DNA from: Palsa-948 sp964481195
GTDB lineage: Bacteria > Bacteroidota > Bacteroidia > Palsa-948
DNA length: 36,360 nucleotides
Direction of reading: 5' to 3'
NCBI GenBank assembly: GCA_964481195.1
Contig: CAYZTB010000031.1
Location: 1 to 36,360, forward strand
How positions within the stretch are numbered: position 1 is the first letter of the stretch; every line of letters starts with the position of its first letter. The translations under genes and the position numbers were made by a program. Below the pieces are notes generated by a model. The model was not told where the DNA came from. It saw nothing but the letters and a program-made list of their open reading frames with translations, and made no database searches. Below, piece by piece: positions 9,138 through 16,335 of the stretch.

Positions 9138-9158
9138 AAAGTGGTGTGCAGTATTGTT

Positions 9159-9174
9159 TATTTTTGCAAACATA
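9159..9174. promoter_or_regulatory. Abutting divergent -7 boxes for pcm and the Gfo/Idh gene
   Basis: Two perfect TAnnTTTG boxes lie back to back with no gap: TATTTTTG on the plus strand (9159-9166), ending 16 bases before the oxidoreductase ATG, and TATGTTTG on the minus strand (9174-9167), pointing to pcm. Together they form the near-palindrome TATTTTTGCAAACATA. A -33 element at the standard distance is not obvious for either; a plus-strand TTG sits 25 bases upstream. Confidence 0.5.
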
Positions 9175-9182
9175 CAGAAACT

Positions 9183-10160
9183 ATGGTTAAGATTGGTTTA
9201 ATAGGCGTAGGCCATTTAGGAAAAATTCATCTGAAACTTTTAAAAGAGATTCCTCAGTTTGAAATAGTGGGTTTCTATGATTCGAACTTAGTGACAGCTA
9301 AAGCGATTGAAAAAGAATTTTCGGTGCCTCTAGTTGAATCGGTTGATGAATTACTTGCTGCATGCGATGCAATCGACATTGTAACGCCAACCATTTTTCA
9401 TCACGAATATGCAATTAAGGCTTTAAAAAATTCCAAACATGTATTTATTGAAAAGCCCATTGCCAGCTCTATTGCTGAAGCTAAAGAAATTGTTGCACTG
9501 GCAAGTGAGGCGGATGTTAAAGTTCAAATAGGACATGTTGAGCGATTTAATCCTGCCTTTCTTTCTATTCAAAAGTTTTTTGATAACCCCATGTTTATTG
9601 AAACGCACCGTTTGGCTCAATTTAATCCTAGAGGAACGGATGTGTCTGTAGTATTAGATCTCATGATTCACGATATTGATATTGTACTTAGTGTAGTAAA
9701 AGCAAATGTGAAAAAAATTAGCGCCAGTGGAGTAGCTGTTGTAAGTGACACTCCGGATATTTGCAATGCACGAATTGAATTTGATAATGGTGCTGTTGCT
9801 AACGTTACGGCCAGCAGGATGTCTATGAAAAATATGCGTAAGTCTAGATTCTTTCAGCGCGATGCCTATTTATCAGTAGATTTTTTGGAAAAGAAAACGG
9901 AATACATAAAAATTAAAACATTAGATAAAGAACCCGAAGACCCGTTTGCTATAACGATAGACTTAGCAGAGAAAGGCATAAAGCAAATTTTTTTCGATAA
10001 CCCTAGAGTAGAAGAAACTAATGCAATAAAAATGGAATTGGAATCGTTTGCTGATTCAATTAATAATAATACGCAAACCGTCATTTCTGCAGAGGATGGT
10101 CTTCGAGCATTAGATGTAGCACTTCAGATAACAGAAAAAATGAAATTTATCCAGGATTAA
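9183..10160 (+). CDS. Gfo/Idh/MocA-family NAD(P)-dependent oxidoreductase
   Basis: Cytoplasmic sugar or cyclitol dehydrogenase-type enzyme of 325 residues. The N-terminal Rossmann fold begins VKIGLIGVGHLGKIHLKLL (nucleotide-binding G-x-G-x-x-G) and continues to the signature FIEKPIA near residue 93. The C-terminal alpha/beta domain carries VLDLMIHDIDIVL, whose HDID includes the usual catalytic His/Asp region. The frame is open back to 9141, but ATG 9183 is chosen: the fold starts there, and the -7 box ends just upstream. Relatives often act on UDP-sugars or sugar precursors of surface polysaccharides, which would suit the sugar transferase 1 kb downstream, but the substrate is unknown. Its stop overlaps the next start by one base (TAATG). 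Confidence 0.88.
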   Translation: MVKIGLIGVGHLGKIHLKLLKEIPQFEIVGFYDSNLVTAKAIEKEFSVPLVESVDELLAACDAIDIVTPTIFHHEYAIKALKNSKHVFIEKPIASSIAEAKEIVALASEADVKVQIGHVERFNPAFLSIQKFFDNPMFIETHRLAQFNPRGTDVSVVLDLMIHDIDIVLSVVKANVKKISASGVAVVSDTPDICNARIEFDNGAVANVTASRMSMKNMRKSRFFQRDAYLSVDFLEKKTEYIKIKTLDKEPEDPFAITIDLAEKGIKQIFFDNPRVEETNAIKMELESFADSINNNTQTVISAEDGLRALDVALQITEKMKFIQD

Positions 10161-11023
10161 TGAAAAGAAACTTTTTTATATCGGGATTTGTTAGTTTTAC
10201 GTTTTCAGTCCTTTTTTGGGGATGCAATAAGGAGGAGCCAATCCCTTCGTACGTACATATTGACAAAATTACTTTATCTACCATTTATTCTAACGAAGGT
10301 AGTGCTTCAAATAAAATTTTAGATGCTTGGGTGTATATTGATGATCAATTTGTAGGTGCATTCGAATTGCCTTGTACGTTCCCTGTTTTAACGGTAGGTA
10401 CACACACTATTTCTGTCCTTTCTGGCATAAAGGAAAATGGAATTACAGAAACAAGAATACCATATCCTTTTTATGAAAAATATGTTGCATCAATCGTGCT
10501 TGTTGCAGGTGAGAAAACGCAAGTTAATCCTACTACAAAATACGCAGCACTAGCTGATTTTTCTTGGATTGAAGATTTTGAAGGAGCATCACCTGGCATT
10601 TGTAATAATCTGGGTGTGCCTGATACTAATATGAAAGTTGTAAACACGCCCGGATTAGTATTTGAATTAACGGGTAGTGGGGAGGTGCTATTAACTGGCA
10701 GTGCAACGTCATATTTTGGGATGTCTTGCAATAAATATGCCTTACCCAAAGTAGGAGCGCCTGTTTTTATAGAGTTAAATTATAATTGTAATACAGATTT
10801 TAACGTGGGTATAATTGGATATTCAGGAAGTAACATCGAAGTCCAAAGTATTTCATTAACACTCCGCCCAACAACTGGCTGGAATAAAGTATATATTAAC
10901 TTAACAAATGAAGTTACTGGGGCCGTAAGTGCATCTACTTTTGCAATATTTTTCTCTTTACTTAAAGATCCTGACCTAACTGCTTCGTACGTATATCTAG
11001 ACAATGTTAAACTCGTAAACTAA
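10160..11023 (+). CDS. Lipoprotein of unknown function with PEGA-like N-terminal region
   Basis: I do not recognise the family. The 287-residue product has a signal peptide and a lipobox-like end (SVLFWGC, Cys22), so it is probably lipidated. Residues about 50-110 (DAWVYIDDQFVGAFELPCTFPVL ... VGTHTISVLSG, split here) resemble a PEGA-type beta domain: a short sugar-binding-like or surface-associated module with a VYIDxxxVG start and GxHxI end. Residues about 130-287 look like a beta-sandwich with a late AYVYLDNVKL-type strand, as in carbohydrate-binding modules that end in a YxDxV motif. Translation is coupled to the upstream oxidoreductase (TAATG overlap). It could be a surface glycan-binding or cell-envelope protein. 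Start confidence is high because of the coupling. Confidence 0.75.
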   Translation: MKRNFFISGFVSFTFSVLFWGCNKEEPIPSYVHIDKITLSTIYSNEGSASNKILDAWVYIDDQFVGAFELPCTFPVLTVGTHTISVLSGIKENGITETRIPYPFYEKYVASIVLVAGEKTQVNPTTKYAALADFSWIEDFEGASPGICNNLGVPDTNMKVVNTPGLVFELTGSGEVLLTGSATSYFGMSCNKYALPKVGAPVFIELNYNCNTDFNVGIIGYSGSNIEVQSISLTLRPTTGWNKVYINLTNEVTGAVSASTFAIFFSLLKDPDLTASYVYLDNVKLVN

Positions 11024-11138
11024 CGGTGTAAAACTTGTTAGCAACTCTAGTTTTCTCTACAAAATATATAATTTATGAAAGCGTTTACTCTCAGTTGCTC
11101 TATTGAATTCTTATTTATTAAAGATAACCTAAAGTGTT

Positions 11139-12560
11139 ATGAGTAAAACTCTACTAATACTTAAACATATTATTGCTGATATTCTTGCAACCTCAGCTGC
11201 ATGGATAGCCTTTTATGTTTTCCGAAAGGTATATATTGAGAGCATTAAATTTGGACAAGAAGTTCCATTATCTTTTGATAAAAAGTTCTTTTTTGGATTG
11301 TTGTCTATAGTTGTTTTTTGGTCTATTCTTTATGTTTCTACAGGTGCGTATAAAGATATTTTTCGAAAGTCAAGGCTAAAAGAGTTAGGCCAAACGTTGC
11401 TTATTACACTTATAGGTGTTATTATTATTTTCTTCGTACTTATTCTGGATGATGAAATAATTTCTTATAAATCTTATTACCAATCTTTTATTGCTGTTTT
11501 TGCTTTCCACTTTTCGTTTACATTTTTGTTTCGTTTTATTAATGTAAGTAATACGGTTTATAAAGTACATAATAGAATAATTGGATTCAATACACTTTTA
11601 GTTGGAAGCAATGAAGTTGCCTGGAATATTTTTAATGAAATGGAGTCCCAAAAAAAATCTTCTGGGAATAAATTTATTGGCTTCGTAATGGTGGACAATA
11701 AGAATGGATATTCTCATACGTTAGAAAGTACCATTCCTTGTTTAGGGACTATCAGTGATATAAAAAATGAAATTAAAGAAAAAGGAGTAGAAGAGGTCAT
11801 TATTGCTATTGAGTCTTCCGAGCATGAAAGTTTAGGAAAAATAATTGGCGAGTTAGAAGAAACTAGTGTCAGTATAAAAATTATTCCAGATATGTATGAT
11901 ATTTTGTCTGGGCAAGTAAAAATGAGTAACGTTTTAGGAACCCCTCTAATAGAAATTTCTAGAGACATTATGCCCGTTTGGCAACAAACTCTAAAAAGAA
12001 CTTTTGATGTTGTGGTTTCTGTATTTGTTTTGACAGTTTTTAGTCCATTATATTTAGCATTAGCTATTGGTGTGTTATTTAGTTCAAAGGGTAGTATATT
12101 TTACAGCCATGAGAGAATTGGGCGTCACGGAGATCCATTTATGATTCATAAGTTTCGTTCCATGTATTCGGATGCAGAAAAACTAGGGCCACAACTTTCT
12201 AGCACGAATGACCCTCGTATTACCAAGTTTGGAAAATTTATGCGCAGAACGAGGTTGGATGAATTACCGCAATTTTTTAATGTAATAAAAGGAGATATGG
12301 CAATTGTTGGGCCAAGACCAGAACGCCAACACTTCATAGATCAAATAGTTCAACGTGCTCCACACTACAGGCATTTATTGAAAGTAAGACCGGGAATTAC
12401 CTCTTGGGGACAAGTGAAGTATGGTTATGCTGAAAATGTAGATCAGATGGTAGAGCGCTTAAAGTATGATGTAATCTATATCGAAAACATGACGTTGGCT
12501 CTTGATTTTAAAATTCTTATCTATACGGTAATGATAATTTTACAGGGGAGAGGGAAGTAG
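11139..12560 (+). CDS. Polyprenyl-phosphate sugar-1-phosphate transferase (WbaP/WcaJ type)
   Basis: Inner-membrane enzyme that starts exopolysaccharide, capsule or O-unit synthesis by moving a sugar-1-phosphate from a nucleotide sugar to undecaprenyl phosphate. The 473-residue protein has the full architecture: four or five N-terminal membrane helices (about 8-140), a Rossmann-like middle domain (about 150-260), a re-entrant hydrophobic segment (about 285-315), and the catalytic domain with YSHERIGRHGDPFMIHKFRSM, the TRLDELPQFFNVIKGDM motif and VGPRPE. It follows the lipoprotein gene after 115 bases and converges on the MORN gene with only 2 bases between stops. No other glycosyltransferases or flippase are present here, so it acts away from its polymer cluster. 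Confidence 0.92.
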   Translation: MSKTLLILKHIIADILATSAAWIAFYVFRKVYIESIKFGQEVPLSFDKKFFFGLLSIVVFWSILYVSTGAYKDIFRKSRLKELGQTLLITLIGVIIIFFVLILDDEIISYKSYYQSFIAVFAFHFSFTFLFRFINVSNTVYKVHNRIIGFNTLLVGSNEVAWNIFNEMESQKKSSGNKFIGFVMVDNKNGYSHTLESTIPCLGTISDIKNEIKEKGVEEVIIAIESSEHESLGKIIGELEETSVSIKIIPDMYDILSGQVKMSNVLGTPLIEISRDIMPVWQQTLKRTFDVVVSVFVLTVFSPLYLALAIGVLFSSKGSIFYSHERIGRHGDPFMIHKFRSMYSDAEKLGPQLSSTNDPRITKFGKFMRRTRLDELPQFFNVIKGDMAIVGPRPERQHFIDQIVQRAPHYRHLLKVRPGITSWGQVKYGYAENVDQMVERLKYDVIYIENMTLALDFKILIYTVMIILQGRGK

Positions 12561-12562
12561 CA

Positions 12563-13750
12563 TTATTTTATTTCAGCGCCATTCGCAAAGCGCTTCACAG
12601 AAGTCGCTATACCCATTTCGTTATAGTTAGTTTGCTCGCCATGTTGTTTTCCTCCAACGAAATTATAAGTGCATTTTAATTTCTCATTTTCATAATACTC
12701 TTTCCAGATACCATTTTTTAACCCCTTTTCATAGGAACCTTGAAATCTAACTTTCCCATTTTCAAAATAGAAGCTCCAAGGACCAGTCTCTTTTCCAAGC
12801 TCATAAGCACCTGCTTGTTTAATGTTTCCGTTAGGATATAAAACTTCCCATTTGCCATTATACAAATCATTTGTGTAGCTGCCAGAAGTATATTTTTTTC
12901 CATCGGGATAATAGGAATTCCAGATTCCATCACGTTTATCATTAAGGTATTTGCCGGTTTCCGCAATGATTTCATTATTTAGGATGTTACCATCACTTGG
13001 ATAATATTGAAAATAATCTCCTTCTAATTTATTTTTTGAATAATTACTTCGAATCATTACAGAGCCGTTTTGATAATAGCCAATAAAAGCACCTTCTAGC
13101 TTTCCGTCAATGTAGTTGCATTTTTTTTGTTTTCCGTTAATGGTGTCTTTGTAAAATGAAATAAACTCACCATTAAATTTATCATTCACGCAGGTATAAA
13201 AAGCATCCTTTTTGCCATTTTCAAAATAATCTTCGCAAAATCTGTTTCTTAGGCCTTTTGTGTAATTCCTGTTTAATATTAGTTTTCCTTCTTCAGAAAA
13301 TCTTTTACTGTTTCCATTCAGGGTGTCATTAATATACTCGGATACTTCCATCTCCTTTCCGCTTTCGTAATATGTTACAGTTTTGCCATTTAGCCTATCG
13401 TTTTTATAATTTAATATCTGATACAAGGAGCCCCTCTCGTAATAATTTAATGTTTTGCCATTCCTTTTTCCATTTTGGAAAATTGCTTTTTGTTTTAATA
13501 TTGCATTTGAGTAATATATACTCCATTCGCCAACTAGTTCATTGTTGCTGAATTTTCCTTCTTGCCATAAATTTCCGTTTTCAAAAAAAATCTTATAAGA
13601 TCCTTCTTTGTTGCCGACTTTATTATTTATTTGATAAACTTCTTTTTTTACTAAATTGGTCGAGTCGTAATATGTTGTAATTAACTTTTGAGAAAAAGAA
13701 ATTGATATTGAAGCGAATAAGAAAAAAGCAATGAGTATGCTTGTGCGCAT
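12563..13750 (-). CDS. Secreted MORN/YwqK-type repeat protein
   Basis: A 395-residue exported protein with a signal peptide (MRTSILIAFFLFASISISFSQ) followed almost entirely by about fifteen repeats of 22-24 residues of the form YYxNGxxxxxxxYxNxxxxG, the MORN_2 type found in proteins databases label YwqK family antitoxin. Clear examples are IWNSYYPDGKKYTSGSY and PWSFYFENGKVRFQGSY. Such repeats form extended beta-hairpin solenoids and usually bind proteins or membranes; the antitoxin label has no support here because there is no toxin partner. The gene lies 43 bases downstream of the chaperone-like gene on the same strand with no terminator between, so they probably form an operon. Its role may therefore be linked to the fibre system, but this is inference. 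Confidence 0.85.
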   Translation of the reverse strand: MRTSILIAFFLFASISISFSQKLITTYYDSTNLVKKEVYQINNKVGNKEGSYKIFFENGNLWQEGKFSNNELVGEWSIYYSNAILKQKAIFQNGKRNGKTLNYYERGSLYQILNYKNDRLNGKTVTYYESGKEMEVSEYINDTLNGNSKRFSEEGKLILNRNYTKGLRNRFCEDYFENGKKDAFYTCVNDKFNGEFISFYKDTINGKQKKCNYIDGKLEGAFIGYYQNGSVMIRSNYSKNKLEGDYFQYYPSDGNILNNEIIAETGKYLNDKRDGIWNSYYPDGKKYTSGSYTNDLYNGKWEVLYPNGNIKQAGAYELGKETGPWSFYFENGKVRFQGSYEKGLKNGIWKEYYENEKLKCTYNFVGGKQHGEQTNYNEMGIATSVKRFANGAEIK

Positions 13751-13793
13751 ATAAATAACTATTAATAAAAACAGGTTAGCGATGATTTATAAA

Positions 13794-14579
13794 TCACTTT
13801 ACTTCAATTTCTAACTGTGCTGCTTCCAATGCAGAATTATTTGAGTAATCTAAAATTGCTGCCAAAGAATACATTCCAGCTGGCAGGTTTTTAGGTAGTG
13901 GAATTGAAATTTTCTCTGAAGTGCCAGGAAATAAGGAGCGTGTAATTGGTTGCTCTTTATACTCCTTTGCTGTTTCAAGGCTAGAAGCAACTAGATAAAT
14001 TTTTGCGTCAATGAGCTTGTCACCAGTATTAGATATTTTAACTTCAAAAAGTCTAATTGAGTCATTTGGCTGAGTAATCTCTTTTAAGTTTGAAACAGAC
14101 CCTTTAAAATTATTATTTGATTTTGGAGATTGTAATACTTTGACACTAATTCTAGGACTAACTCGTATAGCTGATTTAACAATTTGTTTATCTGCATTAA
14201 AAGAATTTTGTTCTTCTGTAGCATTTACCTGTATTAGAGCTCCGCGAGTATTAAATTCTCCAGGTGGAACTTGCATTATTACTTTTACTTCAATATTTTC
14301 GTTGGGATTAATATCAAACAATGGAGGATTAATAGTTGTCCAGTCTTTACACGATTTGTTTTGTGTAGTTTTTGCATCACTACTATCAAACTTTATAGCA
14401 ACTACAGTTAATGAAAACTGTTGTCTCTTATTGTCGTGATTTCTTATAGTTAACGTTTTAGTTTGAATCTCACCAGGTTCGCAGTCATAATTTAATTTAA
14501 CAGGAGCTACTTCAAAATCTTGTGAGTAACAGATAAGTGATAGAGAAGCTAATATAATAGTTAATGCAATATTTTTCAT
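13794..14579 (-). CDS. Periplasmic Ig-like protein, candidate pilus chaperone
   Basis: Exported two-domain beta-sandwich protein of 261 residues. After a signal peptide (about 1-20), domain 1 begins FEVAPVKLNYDCEPGEIQTK and has TLTIRNHDN then WTTINPPLFDINPNENIEVKV and PPGEFNTRG. Domain 2 begins near SPRISVKVLQ (about 141) with VKISNTGDKLIDAKIYL and ends AAQLEIEVK. The order (N-terminal strand with P and L, PG turn, xLTIxN strand, then P-x-F-x-I-x-P-x-E plus a V-x-V strand) is that of periplasmic pilus chaperones and of the DUF916 (WxL-interacting) Ig fold; length also fits. Cys33 and Cys77 could form a disulfide. It diverges from two pilin-like genes and an usher-like barrel gene, which is the main reason for the chaperone reading. 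A plain surface Ig protein remains possible. Confidence 0.6.
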   Translation of the reverse strand: MKNIALTIILASLSLICYSQDFEVAPVKLNYDCEPGEIQTKTLTIRNHDNKRQQFSLTVVAIKFDSSDAKTTQNKSCKDWTTINPPLFDINPNENIEVKVIMQVPPGEFNTRGALIQVNATEEQNSFNADKQIVKSAIRVSPRISVKVLQSPKSNNNFKGSVSNLKEITQPNDSIRLFEVKISNTGDKLIDAKIYLVASSLETAKEYKEQPITRSLFPGTSEKISIPLPKNLPAGMYSLAAILDYSNNSALEAAQLEIEVK

Positions 14580-14620
14580 AGAAAATAGCTAAAATGGTAT
14601 TATTTTAGTGCTTATTAGAG

Positions 14621-14628
14621 CAAATGTA
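14621..14628 (-). promoter_or_regulatory. Candidate -7 box for the chaperone-MORN operon
   Basis: On the minus strand the sequence reads TACATTTG, a perfect TAnnTTTG box ending 41 bases before the ATG at 14579. No TTG is found at the standard -33 distance (one lies only 12 bases upstream), so an activator may be needed, or the site is chance. Confidence 0.45.
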
Positions 14629-14762
14629 AGTAATTTATAACAACGTAACCTTCTGTCCAGTTCTTTCGTTAAACAAATAGAAGCCACATTAAATATTAAT
14701 TAAAATGACGATCGATTCCACCTAAAATACTATGACTATGAACGTTATATTGTTTTTTTACC

Positions 14763-14770
14763 TAAATTTG
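14763..14770 (+). promoter_or_regulatory. Candidate -7 box for the pilin-like gene
   Basis: TAAATTTG is a perfect -7 box, ending 39 bases before the ATG at 14810. The leader that follows is A-rich and unpaired. A TTG lies 10 bases upstream, too close to be the usual -33 element. Together with the minus-strand box at 14621-14628 it makes the 230-base intergenic region a divergent control region for the two arms of the locus. Confidence 0.5.
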
Positions 14771-14809
14771 TAAATAAAAATAACCAACCCTAACACAAAA
14801 TAAACACTT

Positions 14810-15457
14810 ATGAAAAAATCAATCATCACTTCAGCTATTGCGCTGATTATTACTGGATCGGCTTTTGCTCAACCAGTTTCTGATAGGGCAGTTATTCCTT
14901 TGGGAGTTACGCTTCAGCAGATTCTACGTATTTCTGTAACTAATGGTGGAAATATCGAGTTTGTGTTTAATACTATTACAGATTACAAAACAGGTATTGC
15001 AAATGGCGCTACAGGGTTTTATGACTCTAGATTTACAATTGCATCATCAACAAATTTTGAATTACATATGGGAGCAGAAGATGCTACACTAATTGGTACA
15101 GATAATCCAGTTAGAACATTAGCATTAAATAACGTAGGTTTTTTGTTTGCATTTAACGGATTAAGAACTGTTACCACTACGCACCATGCTATGGGCTTAG
15201 CTTATAATAACTCTAATACTATCATTAATGGTCTAAGACAGTTTACTGGAGTTAATGCTACTGATGGCTTATTAACTAATGGTGTACTTGGAAACGGTGG
15301 AGACATTTTAGATAATGATTTTACTATTAATTGGTCTGTTGGTATAATTCCGGCTTCTGCAGGAACCAACCCAACTAATGGTACTTCAATACTTTCTCAA
15401 AGTATTGCAGCAGATCGTTATGTTACAAATGTATTTTTAGATATTAACGCACTTTAA
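14810..15457 (+). CDS. Pilin-like secreted subunit, candidate major subunit
   Basis: Exported all-beta protein of 215 residues with a clear signal peptide (cleavage after SAFA, residue 20) and no cysteine. It has no database name I recognise. Two blocks are shared with the next gene product: GGNIEFVFNT (residues 46-55) and AEDAxLxG, so the two are paralogues. The last strand, RYVTNVFLDINAL, has the Y-x-(D/T)-N-(V/I)-x-(L/F)-D-I pattern of alternating hydrophobic residues seen at the C-terminus of spore coat U (SCPU) and archaic chaperone-usher subunits, which end in YSDTVTVTV-type strands. It has a good promoter upstream and is followed by a hairpin plus a strong terminator, fitting a highly expressed major subunit. 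Fibre formation is inferred. Confidence 0.6.
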   Translation: MKKSIITSAIALIITGSAFAQPVSDRAVIPLGVTLQQILRISVTNGGNIEFVFNTITDYKTGIANGATGFYDSRFTIASSTNFELHMGAEDATLIGTDNPVRTLALNNVGFLFAFNGLRTVTTTHHAMGLAYNNSNTIINGLRQFTGVNATDGLLTNGVLGNGGDILDNDFTINWSVGIIPASAGTNPTNGTSILSQSIAADRYVTNVFLDINAL

Positions 15458-15462
15458 TATTT

Positions 15463-15480
15463 ATCCTGAGTATTCAGGAT
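15463..15480 (+). other. mRNA hairpin just after the first pilin-like gene
   Basis: A perfect 7-bp stem (ATCCTGA pairs with TCAGGAT) with a 4-base loop, 6 bases after the stop codon. It has no T tract, so it is more likely an mRNA 3'-end stabiliser or processing stem than a terminator by itself. Confidence 0.6.
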
Positions 15481-15490
15481 TGGTTTTGTT

Positions 15491-15529
15491 AAAACCCCGA
15501 TACTTTATATGATATCGGGGTTTTTTTTT
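15491..15529 (+). terminator. Terminator between the two pilin-like genes
   Basis: A 12-bp GC-rich stem (AAAACCCCGATA at 15491-15502 pairs with 15513-15524), a 10-base loop, and a run of nine T after the stem's G tract. No -7 box is visible between it and the next ATG at 15548, so the downstream genes may depend on readthrough. Confidence 0.88.
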
Positions 15530-15547
15530 GATTATTAGCTATATTAA

Positions 15548-16129
15548 ATGAACTTTATGGAAATACGTTGGATAATTATTTTTCTTTTACTTTCTATTCA
15601 GCAAAATAGCATTGCGCAAGCTGGTTCTGTTCGTGTTACAGTTTATGGAGGAGGAAATGTACAATTTGTATTTAATACACTAGGCAATTATAAAAACGGT
15701 ATTACACTTAATAACTGGACAAATATTGGAATCGATGTACAGGATCTAGTGCCTTTGCCGGATTTTGCCGGTTGGCAGTTAAGTGTAAGTGCTGAAGACG
15801 CTGATTTAGATGGTTCACTTACCGGATCTATCCCAGCTAATACAATTCCTTTTTCAAATATTCAAGTTAGAGCAACGCCTAATATTGGCTGTGTTAATTG
15901 TAGTTTTTTAGGATCGCTTTGGGTGAATCTTGTTGCACAACCTGCTTCAACTGTAATCATAGATAGTTCTCCAGACCCTTTGCCAGGAGGATATTTAACA
16001 CCCCGAGCAGGACTAACAGATCAATTTCATGTTTCCTACAGATGTGGCGTATTGCCATTGGGAAGCATGTTGGGAAATCCTGCAGATACGTATTCGGATA
16101 ATATATTTTTCGATATTGCTTTTTTCTAG
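15548..16129 (+). CDS. Pilin-like secreted subunit, candidate minor or tip subunit
   Basis: Paralogue of the preceding protein, 193 residues. It has a signal peptide (cleavage near SIAQ, residue 24; start may be Met1 or Met4) and the shared blocks GGNVQFVFNT (35-44) and AEDADLDG. The C-terminus TYSDNIFFDIAFF closely follows the YSDTVTVTVTY-like final strand of SCPU-type subunits. Unlike the first subunit it has three cysteines in the mature part (CVNC and YRC), which could be disulfide-bonded, and about 20 fewer residues. It sits behind a terminator and so is probably made in smaller amounts. No N-terminal donor-strand extension can be assigned with confidence by eye. Confidence 0.6.
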   Translation: MNFMEIRWIIIFLLLSIQQNSIAQAGSVRVTVYGGGNVQFVFNTLGNYKNGITLNNWTNIGIDVQDLVPLPDFAGWQLSVSAEDADLDGSLTGSIPANTIPFSNIQVRATPNIGCVNCSFLGSLWVNLVAQPASTVIIDSSPDPLPGGYLTPRAGLTDQFHVSYRCGVLPLGSMLGNPADTYSDNIFFDIAFF

Positions 16130-16335
16130 CTATTTTTATTTAAGCTCAAATTTTACTTAAGTTTTAATTAAATAGATTGTCTATTTTTTATGTTTTATGT
16201 AATTAACTTATTATAAATCATTAATTTGAATTGTTGAAAGCCAGACAATTACATCATTAAGATTCATAATAATTATTACTTTCGCGTACAGCGATGATTG
16301 AGTTCATTTGGATTTTTTTGATTTAATGAATAAAT
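16130..16335 (+). other. AT-rich spacer ahead of the usher-like gene
   Basis: 206 bases with no ORF, no strong hairpin and no perfect -7 box. The nearest promoter-like string is TTAATTTG near 16224, one base off consensus. Weak local promoter or readthrough from the subunit genes are both possible. Confidence 0.4.

Noticed and set aside
9141..9182. Upstream start for the Gfo/Idh enzyme
   Set aside because: The 14 extra codons span the -7 boxes and lie ahead of the Rossmann fold's usual first strand.
12563..13750. YwqK-family antitoxin reading of the MORN repeat protein
   Set aside because: It has a signal peptide and no toxin gene beside it; the label is only an automatic family name.
14140..14439. 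99-codon plus-strand ORF opposite the chaperone-like gene
   Set aside because: Antisense to a gene with a signal peptide and Ig motifs; no recognisable domain of its own.
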